64,000 bases of DNA. Origin: Micromonospora sp. NBC_01813 (GTDB lineage Bacteria; Actinomycetota; Actinomycetes; Mycobacteriales; Micromonosporaceae). Every line of letters begins with the position of its first letter. Position 1 is the first letter of the stretch. The stretch spans positions 4,959,001 through 5,023,000 of the forward strand of contig NZ_CP109067.1 in NCBI RefSeq assembly GCF_035917335.1, read 5' to 3'. A program made the position numbers and the translations under genes. Shown piece after piece: positions 43,954 to 53,100 of the stretch. The notes beneath the pieces were generated by a model, which ran no database searches, was not told the DNA's origin, and saw only the letters and a program-made list of their open reading frames with translations.

Positions 43954-46147
43954 CCTGTGGCTGCAGGTCACTCAGGTCGTCCGGGGTGGTGGTGGCCGCC
44001 GTGGCGACCCTGGTGGCGTGCCGTTCGGTCATCTGTTGGAAGACGTGCCGGGCGGTCCGACCGTTGCCGAACCCGGCCACCCGTGGGATGCGCTCGAACA
44101 GTTCCAGCAGCGACTCACGGGTGGATCCGGTGAGTCGGTAGCTGTGCCGGTCGGCCTGGGCCTCGACGATCTGCACGAGCTCGGCCGACTGGTAGTCGGG
44201 GAACCGTAGCGTCCGGGTGAAGCGTGAGCTCAGGCCAGGGTTCGACGCGACGAAGCGGGCCATGTCGTCGGGGTATCCGGCGGCGATGACGACGATGTCG
44301 TCACGGTGGTCCTCCATCAGCTTCACCAGGGTGGCGACCGCCTCGGCACCGAAGTCGGCACCCTGCCCGATCGGGGCCAGCGAGTACGCCTCGTCGATGA
44401 ACAGTACGCCGCCGAGTGCCCGCTGGAACATGGCGGTGGTCTTCGGCGCGGTGTGCCCCACGTACTCGCCCACCAGGTCGTTGCGGCTGGCCTCGACCAG
44501 GTGCCCGCTGGCGAGCACGCCCAGCGTCCGCAGGATCCGTCCGTACAGTCGGGCCACTGTGGTCTTGCCGGTTCCGGGGTTCCCGGCGAAGACCAGATGC
44601 CGGCTCAGCGGCGGCGGTGGCAGGCCGGCCAGTTGCCGCAGGCGCACCAGCCGCATCACCGTCACCAGCGAGCCGACTTCACGCTTGGCTTCGGCGAGGC
44701 CGATGAGGTCGTCGAGCTGGCCGAGCAGCCGGGCCACGGCGTCACCGGGCCCGTCAGCCCCCCGGTCGTCGGCGGGCGACGCGGGCTGCGTACCAACGAC
44801 CGGCGGGCCGGCAGGCTGCGTACCGACGACCGGCGGGCCGGCGGGCTGCGATTCGTGGCCGCGCGGCCCGGGGTCCGGGCAGTTGAAGACGGCCCACGGC
44901 CCGCCGCTTACCGCACCGCGCAGCGTCGGCCCGGCGAGCACCACGGACCGGCCGTCGCGGACCAGTACGGCGACCCCGTCGGTGCCGGCGACTTCACCAC
45001 CCCGGACGAGCGGCCGGTGCTCGGAGTCGACGACCAGCCCGGTCGTCCCGGACACTGCCGCGCCGTCCACCGTCACGTCGCCACGGTCGGCGACGTTCAC
45101 CGCCGCCAGCCGCGCACCGGTGATCCGACCGCCGACCACCTGCGCCGCCGCCGCATCCACTATCGACAGGCCGTGCTCGGCGCCAGCGGTGAGATCGCAG
45201 TCGGTCAGGTCGGCCCGCGCCTGCTCACCGACGTGCACGGTGCTGTATCCGGACCCGGCGGCGACCACTCGGGTCATGGTGAGCCGAGCCCGTCCCGCCA
45301 GGTAGACGGCGTTGCCCCGGGCATCGGTCAGCCGCCCTCCGGTGATCGTCACCCGGGCGTCGTCGCGTGCCGCCACCGCCGAGTCCCCGGCTCCGGCCAC
45401 CACACAGTCGTCGAGCCAGACCTGCGCGGTGCCGGCGGCGAGCAGACCCGCGCCGACACTGCGCTCGACCCGGCAGTCGTCGAGGCGGACCCGCCCGCCG
45501 ATGATCCGCAGCCCGCAGCCGGTGACCTCGGTGAGCTGGCATCCGCCGAACCGCGGCGTCGCCCGGCCCGCGACCACCACCGCGTCGGCCCCGACCCGGG
45601 TGAGTACGCAGTCGGTGAACGAGCCGGCGGCGTCGTCGTCGACCCGGATCCCGGTGCCGGTGACCCGCTCGATGCGCAGCCCGGTCACCACCGGGCTGGC
45701 CGCCGCCGCGACCAGCAGCGCGTCGCCGGTGACCTGTCGGATCGTCACGCCGCGCAGTGTCGGGGCCGCCGTGCCGGTGACCACGACGCCCCCGCCGACG
45801 ACGACGCACTCCTCCAGCAGCGCATCGGCGCTGTCGAGCACGACCGTGGTGGTCCGCCCGTACTCGGCTCCCGGCACGGCGGGTCCGCCCGGCTCGGTCT
45901 CGAACACCACGCCCCGGATGGTCGCCGCCGCGTTCACCACGAGCGCCGGGGCGACCGGGGTGACGATCCGGACCGAGCCGGGACCGCCCTCGGCCACCAG
46001 GGTCACCGCTCGGTCGAGGACGAGCGACTCGCGGTACCTGCCGGCCCGGATGGTGACGGTGCCACCGACGTCGGCCGCGCGCAGCGCCGCCCCGACGCTC
46101 CGGTGCGCGCCCCAGCCTTGCGTCGATACCCGCAGCCGTGTGGTCAT
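43937..46147 (-). CDS. EccA-like AAA+ ATPase with N-terminal right-handed beta-helix domain
   Basis: The 736-residue protein has an unusual N-terminal half (about 20-430) of short strand repeats typical of a right-handed parallel beta-helix (for example GTGIRVDDDAAGSFTDC, TVHVGEQARADLTDC). A 10-residue repeat PAGPPVVGTQ occurs twice before the AAA+ domain. The C-terminal CbxX/CfqX-type ATPase has Walker A FAGNPGTGKTTVARLYG, Walker B LFIDEAYSLAP and SNPGLSSRF with the Arg finger. EccA of ESX systems has a TPR N-terminus, so the beta-helix replaces it. It is leftward, opposite to the WXG100/EccD genes, starting 218 bp from the first of them. Its role is probably to chaperone secreted substrates. 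Confidence 0.88.
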   Translation of the reverse strand: MTTRLRVSTQGWGAHRSVGAALRAADVGGTVTIRAGRYRESLVLDRAVTLVAEGGPGSVRIVTPVAPALVVNAAATIRGVVFETEPGGPAVPGAEYGRTTTVVLDSADALLEECVVVGGGVVVTGTAAPTLRGVTIRQVTGDALLVAAAASPVVTGLRIERVTGTGIRVDDDAAGSFTDCVLTRVGADAVVVAGRATPRFGGCQLTEVTGCGLRIIGGRVRLDDCRVERSVGAGLLAAGTAQVWLDDCVVAGAGDSAVAARDDARVTITGGRLTDARGNAVYLAGRARLTMTRVVAAGSGYSTVHVGEQARADLTDCDLTAGAEHGLSIVDAAAAQVVGGRITGARLAAVNVADRGDVTVDGAAVSGTTGLVVDSEHRPLVRGGEVAGTDGVAVLVRDGRSVVLAGPTLRGAVSGGPWAVFNCPDPGPRGHESQPAGPPVVGTQPAGPPVVGTQPASPADDRGADGPGDAVARLLGQLDDLIGLAEAKREVGSLVTVMRLVRLRQLAGLPPPPLSRHLVFAGNPGTGKTTVARLYGRILRTLGVLASGHLVEASRNDLVGEYVGHTAPKTTAMFQRALGGVLFIDEAYSLAPIGQGADFGAEAVATLVKLMEDHRDDIVVIAAGYPDDMARFVASNPGLSSRFTRTLRFPDYQSAELVQIVEAQADRHSYRLTGSTRESLLELFERIPRVAGFGNGRTARHVFQQMTERHATRVATAATTTPDDLSDLQPQDVPVD
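44784..44843 (-). repeat. Two 30-base direct repeats in the EccA-like gene
   Basis: Units 44784-44813 and 44814-44843 differ at two positions and encode the repeated PAGPPVVGTQ of the linker between beta-helix and AAA+ domain. A partial third unit follows. Confidence 0.85.
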
Positions 46148-46342
46148 TGCCCGCTACCTGCCGCTCCCGTCAACCGAGTCATTGTCGGCCGGCGGCGGGC
46201 GGCCCCACCACGTCCCTGTTTTTGCCGGCCGCCGGGACGTCGGGAATTGGTGACTGGTGGTGCGCCCGGCCGGCTGGACACCATGACCGATGCCGTACGA
46301 CCGCGCTCCTGGCGGTCGTGTCACGCAACGGATGGAGGACAC

Positions 46343-46369
46343 ATGGTCGCCGAGGTGGTTCCGTCATGA
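46343..46369 (+). CDS. Possible 8-residue leader ORF coupled to the first WXG100 gene
   Basis: ATG 46343 lies 4 bases after GGAGG and encodes MVAEVVPS; its stop overlaps the WXG100 start as ATGA. The WXG100 gene lacks an equally good binding site. The frame is also open upstream by chance, so this is suggestive only. Confidence 0.35.
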   Translation: MVAEVVPS

Positions 46370-46689
46370 TCGGGTACGGCGTAACCCCGCAACAGGTGCA
46401 GGCGGGTGCGCAGAGCGCCGCCGCGATCGCCGATGAGATCTCGGTGGGGCTGGATCAGCTGCGGCAGTTCGTGGCGTCGTTGCGCGGCTCCTGGGAGGGC
46501 GTGGCACAGCTGAGTTTCGACGAGCTGATGCAGCGGTGGGCGCTCGACGCCCAGAACCTGCACAACGCTCTGGTCGGTATCTCCAACGGGCTCGACAGCA
46601 CGTACCAGAACTACACGACCAGCGAGTTGGCCAACAACCAGGCGGTGCAGAACGTGTCCGCTTCCATGCCGCCGGCCCGGCTCGGCTGA
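46366..46689 (+). CDS. WXG100-family protein 1 (EsxA/EsxB-like)
   Basis: The 107-residue product has the helix-turn-helix hairpin pattern of the ESAT-6 family, with the turn motif WEGVAQ (W-x-G) at about residue 44 and helices on either side. Such proteins are secreted as dimers by type VII systems. It starts 218 bp from the divergent EccA-like gene. The C-terminus is short and lacks an obvious YxxxD/E at the end. Confidence 0.9.
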   Translation: MIGYGVTPQQVQAGAQSAAAIADEISVGLDQLRQFVASLRGSWEGVAQLSFDELMQRWALDAQNLHNALVGISNGLDSTYQNYTTSELANNQAVQNVSASMPPARLG

Positions 46690-46707
46690 GACCCTCGAGG
46701 AGTCATC

Positions 46708-47019
46708 GTGAGTATCGACAGCAGCTTCCTACGGGTCACCACCGAGCAGGAAGGGGCCGGCAGTTACGTACTCTCCCGGTCCGCCGAGATGGAGGAACGG
46801 CTGGCTCAGCTCAAGGCCCAACTCGCCGAGCTGGAGTCGGTCTGGTCCGGCGAGGCGCGGGAGCACTACTTCGAGCTGCGTAACCAGTGGAGCGTGGCCG
46901 CCGAGGACCTGTTCGGACCGACCGGCATCCTCGGCATGGTCGGCAACGCGCTGAACACCTGCTGGGACAACTACACCGGGGCCGAGGACAGCAACAACCT
47001 GACGTGGCGTTCGTCGTGA
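46708..47019 (+). CDS. WXG100-family protein 2 (EsxA/EsxB-like)
   Basis: The 103-residue product has the turn motif WSGEAREHY and amphipathic helices typical of WXG100 proteins. GTG 46708 follows GAGGAG. It lies 18 bp after WXG100 protein 1, so the two probably form the partner pair. The C-terminal WDNYTGAEDSN contains a YxxxE-like export motif. The stop overlaps the next gene (GTGA). Confidence 0.9.
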   Translation: MSIDSSFLRVTTEQEGAGSYVLSRSAEMEERLAQLKAQLAELESVWSGEAREHYFELRNQWSVAAEDLFGPTGILGMVGNALNTCWDNYTGAEDSNNLTWRSS

Positions 47020-48443
47020 CGGACGCCCCGGTCGACACCGGGGCCGGCCACGCCACGGCTGCCACCGCGACGATGTCCGCGACGATGTCTGCGGGGACGG
47101 CTGGGGCCGACGGCCCACCGGCGTCGGCCCGACGCTGCCCGGTGACCATCGTCGGTGCCCGGCACCGGGTCGACCTCGCCCTTCCGGTCGACGTGCCGGT
47201 CGGCGAGTACATCGGCCTGCTCCTGGAGCTGTGCCGACAGCCCACCACCGAGTCCGTGCCGCAGGTGTGGTCGCTGGCACCGCTCGGCCGCCGGCCGCTG
47301 CCGTTGGATGCCCGGCTGGCGGACTACGAGCCGACCGAGGGCCTGGTCCTGTACCTGGCCGACCTCGCCGCCGACGAGGCGTACGAGCCGCAGGTCACCG
47401 AGATCGACGACCTGGTCGCCGACGCCACCGACGAACTGGCCCGATGGCGGTGGAACCAGCGGGTCGCGGCCGGGACCCTGGTGGCCGCTGGGGTCGCCTG
47501 GCTGGTGGCCACCATGATCCTGTTGACGGTGGGACCGACCCGGCCGCCTGGCACCCCGCTGTTCGTGCTGACCGCCGGACTCGCCGTACCGGCCCTGGCC
47601 GCCGTCGCCCGGTGGCGGCGGTGGCCGCTGCCGGAGTCGGTGCTGGCCGGCCTGGCCCTGGCCGCGCCGGTGTGCCTGGCGTGCGCCGGCTGGCTCGGGC
47701 TGGGCAGCGTGTCCGGTGCCATGGTCGCCGCCTGTGTCGGTGGCGTGCTCTCGTTCGCGGCCGTGCGCTGCGCCGCGACGCTGGCGGCGGCGCTGTGGAT
47801 CGCCGTCGCCGCCGCCTGCGCCGCACCGTTGGCCGTCGTGGCGGCGAGTGAGGTACGCGTGCTGTCGGTGGTCGCCCTGGTCGGGTACGCGCTGCTGGTC
47901 GCCGCACCGGCCGCCGCCAGCCGACTCGCGCTGCTCCAGCCGGCGGGACAGGCCGCACCGGTGCGGCCGGACGACCCACGGACGGTGGCGGCGACGGTCC
48001 GCCGGGCGTACCGGATCCTCAGCGGTTGGACGGCGGCGGCGGCGCTGCTCACCGCGGTCGGCCTGGTGGGTTTGGCCCGCTCGGGCGACCTGGCGGCCTG
48101 GCTGCTCGTCGGCGCGCTCGCGGCGGCCCTGGTGCTGCGCGCGGTCAGCTACGAGTTCGCGGTCGAGGCGGTCTCGGCCGTCGTCGCCGCCGCGGCCGGT
48201 CTGGTAGCGCTGGCGGTCACCGTCGGGGCCGACTGGCCGGGCGCCATCGGGGTCAGCATGGGGGTGGCGTTGGTGCTGGTGGCGGCCGGTGGTTGGCTGC
48301 TGTCCAGGTCACCGTTCGCGGATCGACGCCCCCGGTGGCTGCTGGCAGCCTCGATGTTCTGCACCGCGCTGGCGCTGGTGGCGGCGTTGGCGGTCTGGGG
48401 AGTGGTGGGCGGGATGCTGGACCTTGGCCGGTCGATGGCGTGA
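47016..48443 (+). CDS. eccD: T7SS membrane protein EccD
   Basis: The 475-residue product has a ubiquitin-like YukD-type N-terminal domain (about 40-125: CPVTIVGARHRVDLALPVDV, PLGRRPLPLDARLADYE). I count 11 hydrophobic segments after it, which is the EccD number. EccD forms the vestibule of the type VII secretion channel with EccB, EccC and EccE. GTG at 47016 overlaps the previous stop. The neighbouring genes for EccB and EccE are not seen here. Confidence 0.9.
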   Translation: MTDAPVDTGAGHATAATATMSATMSAGTAGADGPPASARRCPVTIVGARHRVDLALPVDVPVGEYIGLLLELCRQPTTESVPQVWSLAPLGRRPLPLDARLADYEPTEGLVLYLADLAADEAYEPQVTEIDDLVADATDELARWRWNQRVAAGTLVAAGVAWLVATMILLTVGPTRPPGTPLFVLTAGLAVPALAAVARWRRWPLPESVLAGLALAAPVCLACAGWLGLGSVSGAMVAACVGGVLSFAAVRCAATLAAALWIAVAAACAAPLAVVAASEVRVLSVVALVGYALLVAAPAAASRLALLQPAGQAAPVRPDDPRTVAATVRRAYRILSGWTAAAALLTAVGLVGLARSGDLAAWLLVGALAAALVLRAVSYEFAVEAVSAVVAAAAGLVALAVTVGADWPGAIGVSMGVALVLVAAGGWLLSRSPFADRRPRWLLAASMFCTALALVAALAVWGVVGGMLDLGRSMA

Positions 48444-48458
48444 CAGCTGGTCGCGGGG

Positions 48459-49070
48459 TCAGCCGGAGTCGAAGCGGGAGTGGTCGTCCGCGGTGGCGTA
48501 CCCGTCGCCGGTCGCCTCCAACGCCTGGACGTACGCGCCGAACAGTTGCATCGTCTTGGCGAAGTCGTCGAGTGCCTGTGCCATCGACGGTCTGATGAGA
48601 CCGGCGAACTCATTCGCCTTTTCATGCAGGATGTCCGGCACGTCCCGCTTGATGTAGTACTGCTGGTGCGGTGCTCCCGGATTGTCCTGCACGATCTCGT
48701 CGTGCGTCTCGTTCTGGCCGAACACCGTCTCCCGCTCGGACAAGACCCGGGTGCGCAGCTGCTCGTACTTGTCGGTCAGGTCCCGGGTCGTGGTCAGCAG
48801 CGCGGCTTCGGTGGCCGCCAGGCTGGACAGCGACACCGACAGGTGGGAATGCTCGGTGGATTCGCCGTTGTCGGTGGCCGGTTCCGAGGTCTGGGTCGAC
48901 TCCCCCGGCTCGTAGGAGATGGTGAAATCGTCAGTGACGGTGACCGAGTCTGGGCTGATCTCCGGCGGCGGCTTTTTATCCTTGTCGTCCGGATTCGTGG
49001 GCGGGGTCGGCAGGATCGGCAGGGTCGGGTCACGGACCTGATCGCCCGGGTTGTTGATCGTCGTCCCCAT
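48459..49070 (-). CDS. T7SS-locus protein of unknown function on the opposite strand
   Basis: The 203-residue product begins with a Pro/Asp-rich segment (about 10-65, with PTPPTNPDDKDKKPPPE) and an acidic Ser/Thr-rich part, followed by mostly alpha-helical sequence (about 80-190, e.g. LAATEAALLTTTRDLTDKYE). There is no signal peptide or membrane segment. GGAGGTGGC lies before its ATG. It sits on the minus strand between EccD and the third WXG gene, so it could be a chaperone or regulator; no family is recognised. Confidence 0.68.
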   Translation of the reverse strand: MGTTINNPGDQVRDPTLPILPTPPTNPDDKDKKPPPEISPDSVTVTDDFTISYEPGESTQTSEPATDNGESTEHSHLSVSLSSLAATEAALLTTTRDLTDKYEQLRTRVLSERETVFGQNETHDEIVQDNPGAPHQQYYIKRDVPDILHEKANEFAGLIRPSMAQALDDFAKTMQLFGAYVQALEATGDGYATADDHSRFDSG

Positions 49071-49275
49071 GCCACCTCCTGGACGGCCCGTCAGCTCCGG
49101 CAGAGCGTCCCTCGATCCGGAGCCGCCGGGGAACGTCCATGTTCTGGGTACCGGTGCCGAAAGCGGAGCTTGTCCCGCCCCCCGGCCAACTGGCTACGGT
49201 GACCCCCACAGGTCACGCTGGCCGGCGACCGTCGGATCGGCCCGCGACCACCCTGGGCGCGCAGAGGAGCCGGCC

Positions 49276-49572
49276 ATGCCGCTGATGTACTACGTGGACA
49301 TGGATGCGGTCCGCGCCGCGATCGCGACCATCAGGACCGAACGCGACACCATCGATGAGCTGCTGACCGGCATCGAGGGGCGGTTGGACGGAGCGACCAC
49401 CGTCTGGTCCGGACCGGCCGCCTCGACCTTCGCCGGGCTGTCGCAACAGCTGATCGACGCGAACAAGGATCTGATCGACGCCCTCGACTCGATCGTCGCC
49501 CGGATGCAGACGACGGTCGACAACTATCAGCAGACCGAGACCGCGAACTACTACACCGTCGGGGGATCCTGA
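49276..49572 (+). CDS. WXG100-family protein 3
   Basis: The 98-residue product has the helical hairpin with turn motif WSGPAASTF near residue 43 and flanking helices (DELLTGIEGRLDG, DALDSIVARMQTTV). GAGGAG precedes ATG 49276. It ends two bases before the next gene, so the pair is coupled. The C-terminal YQQTETANYYTV may carry the export signal. Confidence 0.9.
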   Translation: MPLMYYVDMDAVRAAIATIRTERDTIDELLTGIEGRLDGATTVWSGPAASTFAGLSQQLIDANKDLIDALDSIVARMQTTVDNYQQTETANYYTVGGS

Positions 49573-49573
49573 G

Positions 49574-50107
49574 ATGCCCCTGGCCGACAGTCCGCTCGGC
49601 GAGAACCCGGTCTACAACAACAGCACCATCTCCTGCTACATCTCGACATTGTCCGACGACGGCCTCATGACGCTGTACTACGCGGGTCAGGTCGCCGAGA
49701 GTCTGGAACGGATCGTCAACGCACTGAACGGTCTGGCCGAGGCCGGGGCCTGGCTCGGACCGAGCGCCACCGGCGCGCAGCAACTGTTCGACACCTTCAA
49801 CGCGGCAGCCAGCGAGCTGTTCAACGACGAACCCCCCGGCCTGCTCGCGGTCGTCGGCGTCAACCTGCGTCGGGCCGCGCTCAACTACGACATGGCCGAG
49901 TCCGAGATCGTGACGATGTTCGGCACCTTCGTCGACGCCGTCGGAGGCGGCGGCGGTGGCGGTGGCGGAGGAGGCGGCGGCGGCGGTGGCGGTGGCGGAG
50001 GAGGCGGCGGAGGAGGCGGCGGCGGCGGAGGAGGCGACGACCCGGCCGGCGGCCCGCAGAACGGCACCCCGAACCCTGTCGTACTCACCCCCGTTCCCGG
50101 GACCTGA
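49574..50107 (+). CDS. WXG-like T7SS protein with a 31-glycine run
   Basis: The 177-residue product has an N-terminal helical domain with a W-x-G-type turn (WLGPSATGAQQ) and, from residue 124 to 154, 31 consecutive glycines, followed by a short polar tail ending PVPGT. The gene starts one base after the stop of WXG100 protein 3. A glycine run of this length is unusual; it may act as a flexible tether. The domain before it is a candidate secretion unit, and a partner for protein 3. Confidence 0.85.
   Translation: MPLADSPLGENPVYNNSTISCYISTLSDDGLMTLYYAGQVAESLERIVNALNGLAEAGAWLGPSATGAQQLFDTFNAAASELFNDEPPGLLAVVGVNLRRAALNYDMAESEIVTMFGTFVDAVGGGGGGGGGGGGGGGGGGGGGGGGGGGGGGGDDPAGGPQNGTPNPVVLTPVPGT
49943..50035 (+). 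repeat. 93-base GGN repeat encoding 31 glycines
   Basis: Only GGA, GGC and GGT codons occur here, and larger blocks repeat (GGCGGTGGCGGTGGCGGA at two places). Such a tract is prone to length change by slippage. Confidence 0.9.
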
Positions 50108-50136
50108 GCCGGGCCGGAACAGCAGCTGACATCGCG

Positions 50137-53100
50137 ATGACCCCCGACACCGTACCCACGATCCGGCTGCTGCACCGCGCCGCGCGCACCGTACTGCCGC
50201 TGCTGCCCCAGGGCCGGCTCACCGTGGCGGCACCGCCGACCAACCTACCCAGCAACGGTGGCGTCACGATGATCACGCTGCTGCTACCGCTGCTCAGCAC
50301 GATCGCCATGGCCGGCTACATGATCACTTTGGGCCACCGATGGATGGTGGTGGCAGGCATCGCGTTCATCGCCGTGTCGATCGTGTCGACCTTCGGCATG
50401 CGCTACCAGATGAGCTCCAGCGCCCGACGTCAGCGCGCCCGCCAACGGATCCGCTACCACGGCCACCTGCGGGGTATCCGACGCGACGCCCGAGAGGTCG
50501 CCGCCGTGCAACGCGCCGCCGTCGTCGTGGCCCACCCGTCGCCGCAACGGCTGCTGGCCATCGCCAACCATCGGCGCCGGCTGTGGGAACGCCGCCCGAC
50601 CGACCCGGACTTCCTGCGGATTCGCATCGGCCTCGGCAGCGGGCCGCTCTGCGTACCGGTGGCCTTGTCGTCCCGGGCCGACCCGATGGCCGACACGGAT
50701 CAGGACCTCTCCGGCGCGGCCGAAGCAGTGCTGCGGGAGGTCGGTACGGTCGGCCGGCAACCCGGCCTCATCGACGTGGGACGAGCCGGCGTGGTCACCG
50801 TGATCGGTCCGTCCGAGGCGGCCCGTGGGGTCGGTCGGGCGGTCCTGTGCCAGGTCGCCGCGTTGCACGCGCCCGAGGACGTGGCGATCGTGATCTGCGC
50901 GCCGGACGCCGGACAGCACTGGGAGTGGGCCAAGTGGCTGCCGCACGTGCGGACCGGAGGTCCGACCGGCGACGGCGCGGACGGCCCCGGCGCGATCGCT
51001 CCCGCTGCCGTCTCCGAAGACCTGTACGCCCTGATCGATGTGCTTTCCCCCTGGCTGGCCCGGCTCTCGGCCGCCGACGAACCGCTGCTGCTGTCGCGCA
51101 CCGAGCCCGACCCCGGCCGGCGACTGCTGCTGGTGATCGACGGATACGACCCGGCCAGTGACTGGGTCCGCGAGCCGGTCCTCACCGGGCTGCTGGCCCG
51201 GGCCGGGAAGACCAGCGGGGTCGGCGTGGTGTGCCTGGTGAACCATCCGTCCCGCCAGCCGCCGCGCGCCGACGTCCGGGTCAACGTCGACGACACCGGC
51301 CGGTTCGCCCTCGACGGTCGCCCGGAACTCGTCGCCCCGGTGGACGGCGCGGTCAGCGACGCCCCGACACCGGTCCTCGCCGAATGTCTGGCCCGGGCGA
51401 TGGCACCGCTCCGGTTGCGCCCGCCCCGAGCCGGTGAGCTGGTCGAGTCGATCTCCGTACCGGAACTGCTCGGTCTGTCCGGCGACGAGGTGGTCGGCAC
51501 CGACCGGTGGCTGCCACCGGGCAGCGACGAACTGCTCCGGGCACCGATCGGGATCGACAGCGAGGGCAGACCGCTGCTTCTCGACCTCAAGGAGTCCGCG
51601 CAGGGCGGCGTCGGACCGCACGGTCTGGTCATCGGCGCCACCGGCTCCGGCAAGAGCGAACTGCTGCGTACGCTGCTGGTGGGCTTGGCGATGACGCACC
51701 CGCCGGATCTGCTCAGTTTCGTGCTCGTCGACTTCAAGGGCGGCGCGACCTTCGCCAACGCCGTTGACCTGCCGCACGTCGCGGGCCTGATCACCAACCT
51801 GGCCGACGACATGGCGCTGGTGGACCGGGTCCGCGCCGCGCTCGTCGGGGAACAGCAGCGCCGGCAGCGCCTGCTGCGCGACGCCGGCAACGTCGACTCG
51901 GTACGCGAGTACCAGGTGCGCCGGGCCGCCGGCGGTACGGACGTCGCCGGTGCCCCGCTGCCGGCCCTGCCGTACCTGCTGGTCATCGTCGACGAGTTCG
52001 GGGAGCTGCTGACCGGGCGGCCGGACTTCATCGAGCTGTTCGTACAGATCGGTCGGGTCGGCCGCAGTCTCGGCATCCACCTGCTGCTGGCCAGCCAACG
52101 GCTCGACGAGGGCCGGCTGCGCGGTCTGGAGTCGCACCTGTCGTACCGCATCGGCCTGCGGACGTTCAGCGCCGCCGAGAGCCGCGCGGTGCTCGGCACC
52201 GCCGACGCGTACCTGCTGCCCCCGCTGCCCGGGTCGGCGTACCTGAAGGTGGACGAGTCGGCGTACCGCCGGTTCCGGGTCTCGCACGTCTCCGGCCCGG
52301 CCTGGCCACCGGCCCGCCCGGCCGGGCCGGTCCGCGTCACTCCGGCACCGTTCGCCCTGCTCACCACCGGCGCGGCGGTCGGCGACCCGCCGGCGGTCGA
52401 CCCGGCCGGCGTCGACCCCCCGGCCGGCGGACCCTCCACCATGGATCTCGTGACGGCCGCGTTGTCGCGCGTCGACGCCGTGGCCCACCAGGTGTGGCTG
52501 CCCCCGCTGCCACCGGCGATCGCCCTGGGTACGGTCCTCGGCCCGGTCGGTGAGTCGCCCGAGCGCGGGCTACAGGCCGAGGGTTGGCCGTGGCCGGGCG
52601 GGCTGCGGGTGCCGCTCGGCGTACTCGACCAGCCGGCGACCCAGCAGCAGTCCGCCATGTCGGCCGACTTCACCACCGCCGGGAACCTGGCCGTGGTCGG
52701 CGCCCCGCAGACCGGCAAGAGCACGCTGCTGCGCACCACCCTGCTGGCGCTGATGCTCACCCACACCCCGGACGAGGCCCAGTTCGCCTGCGTCGACCTG
52801 GGCGGCGGTGGGCTGCGGGCGCTGGCCGCCGCCCCGCACATCGCCGGGGTCGCCGGCCGCCGCGACGTGGAGTTGGCCCGCCGGGTGCTGCTCGACACCC
52901 GGCGGCTGGTCGACGAACGGGAACGGATCTTCGCCGAGTTGGGCATCGACTCGGCCGTCCGCTGGCGGCAGCTGCGCGCCCGCGGCGGACTTCCCGCCGA
53001 CGTCCGCGCGGCCGACGTGTTCCTGGTGCTGGACAACTGGCCCGCCATCCGGGCCGAGTTCGACCTCGCCGACGAGATCGTCGTGGACGTGGCCGCTCGT

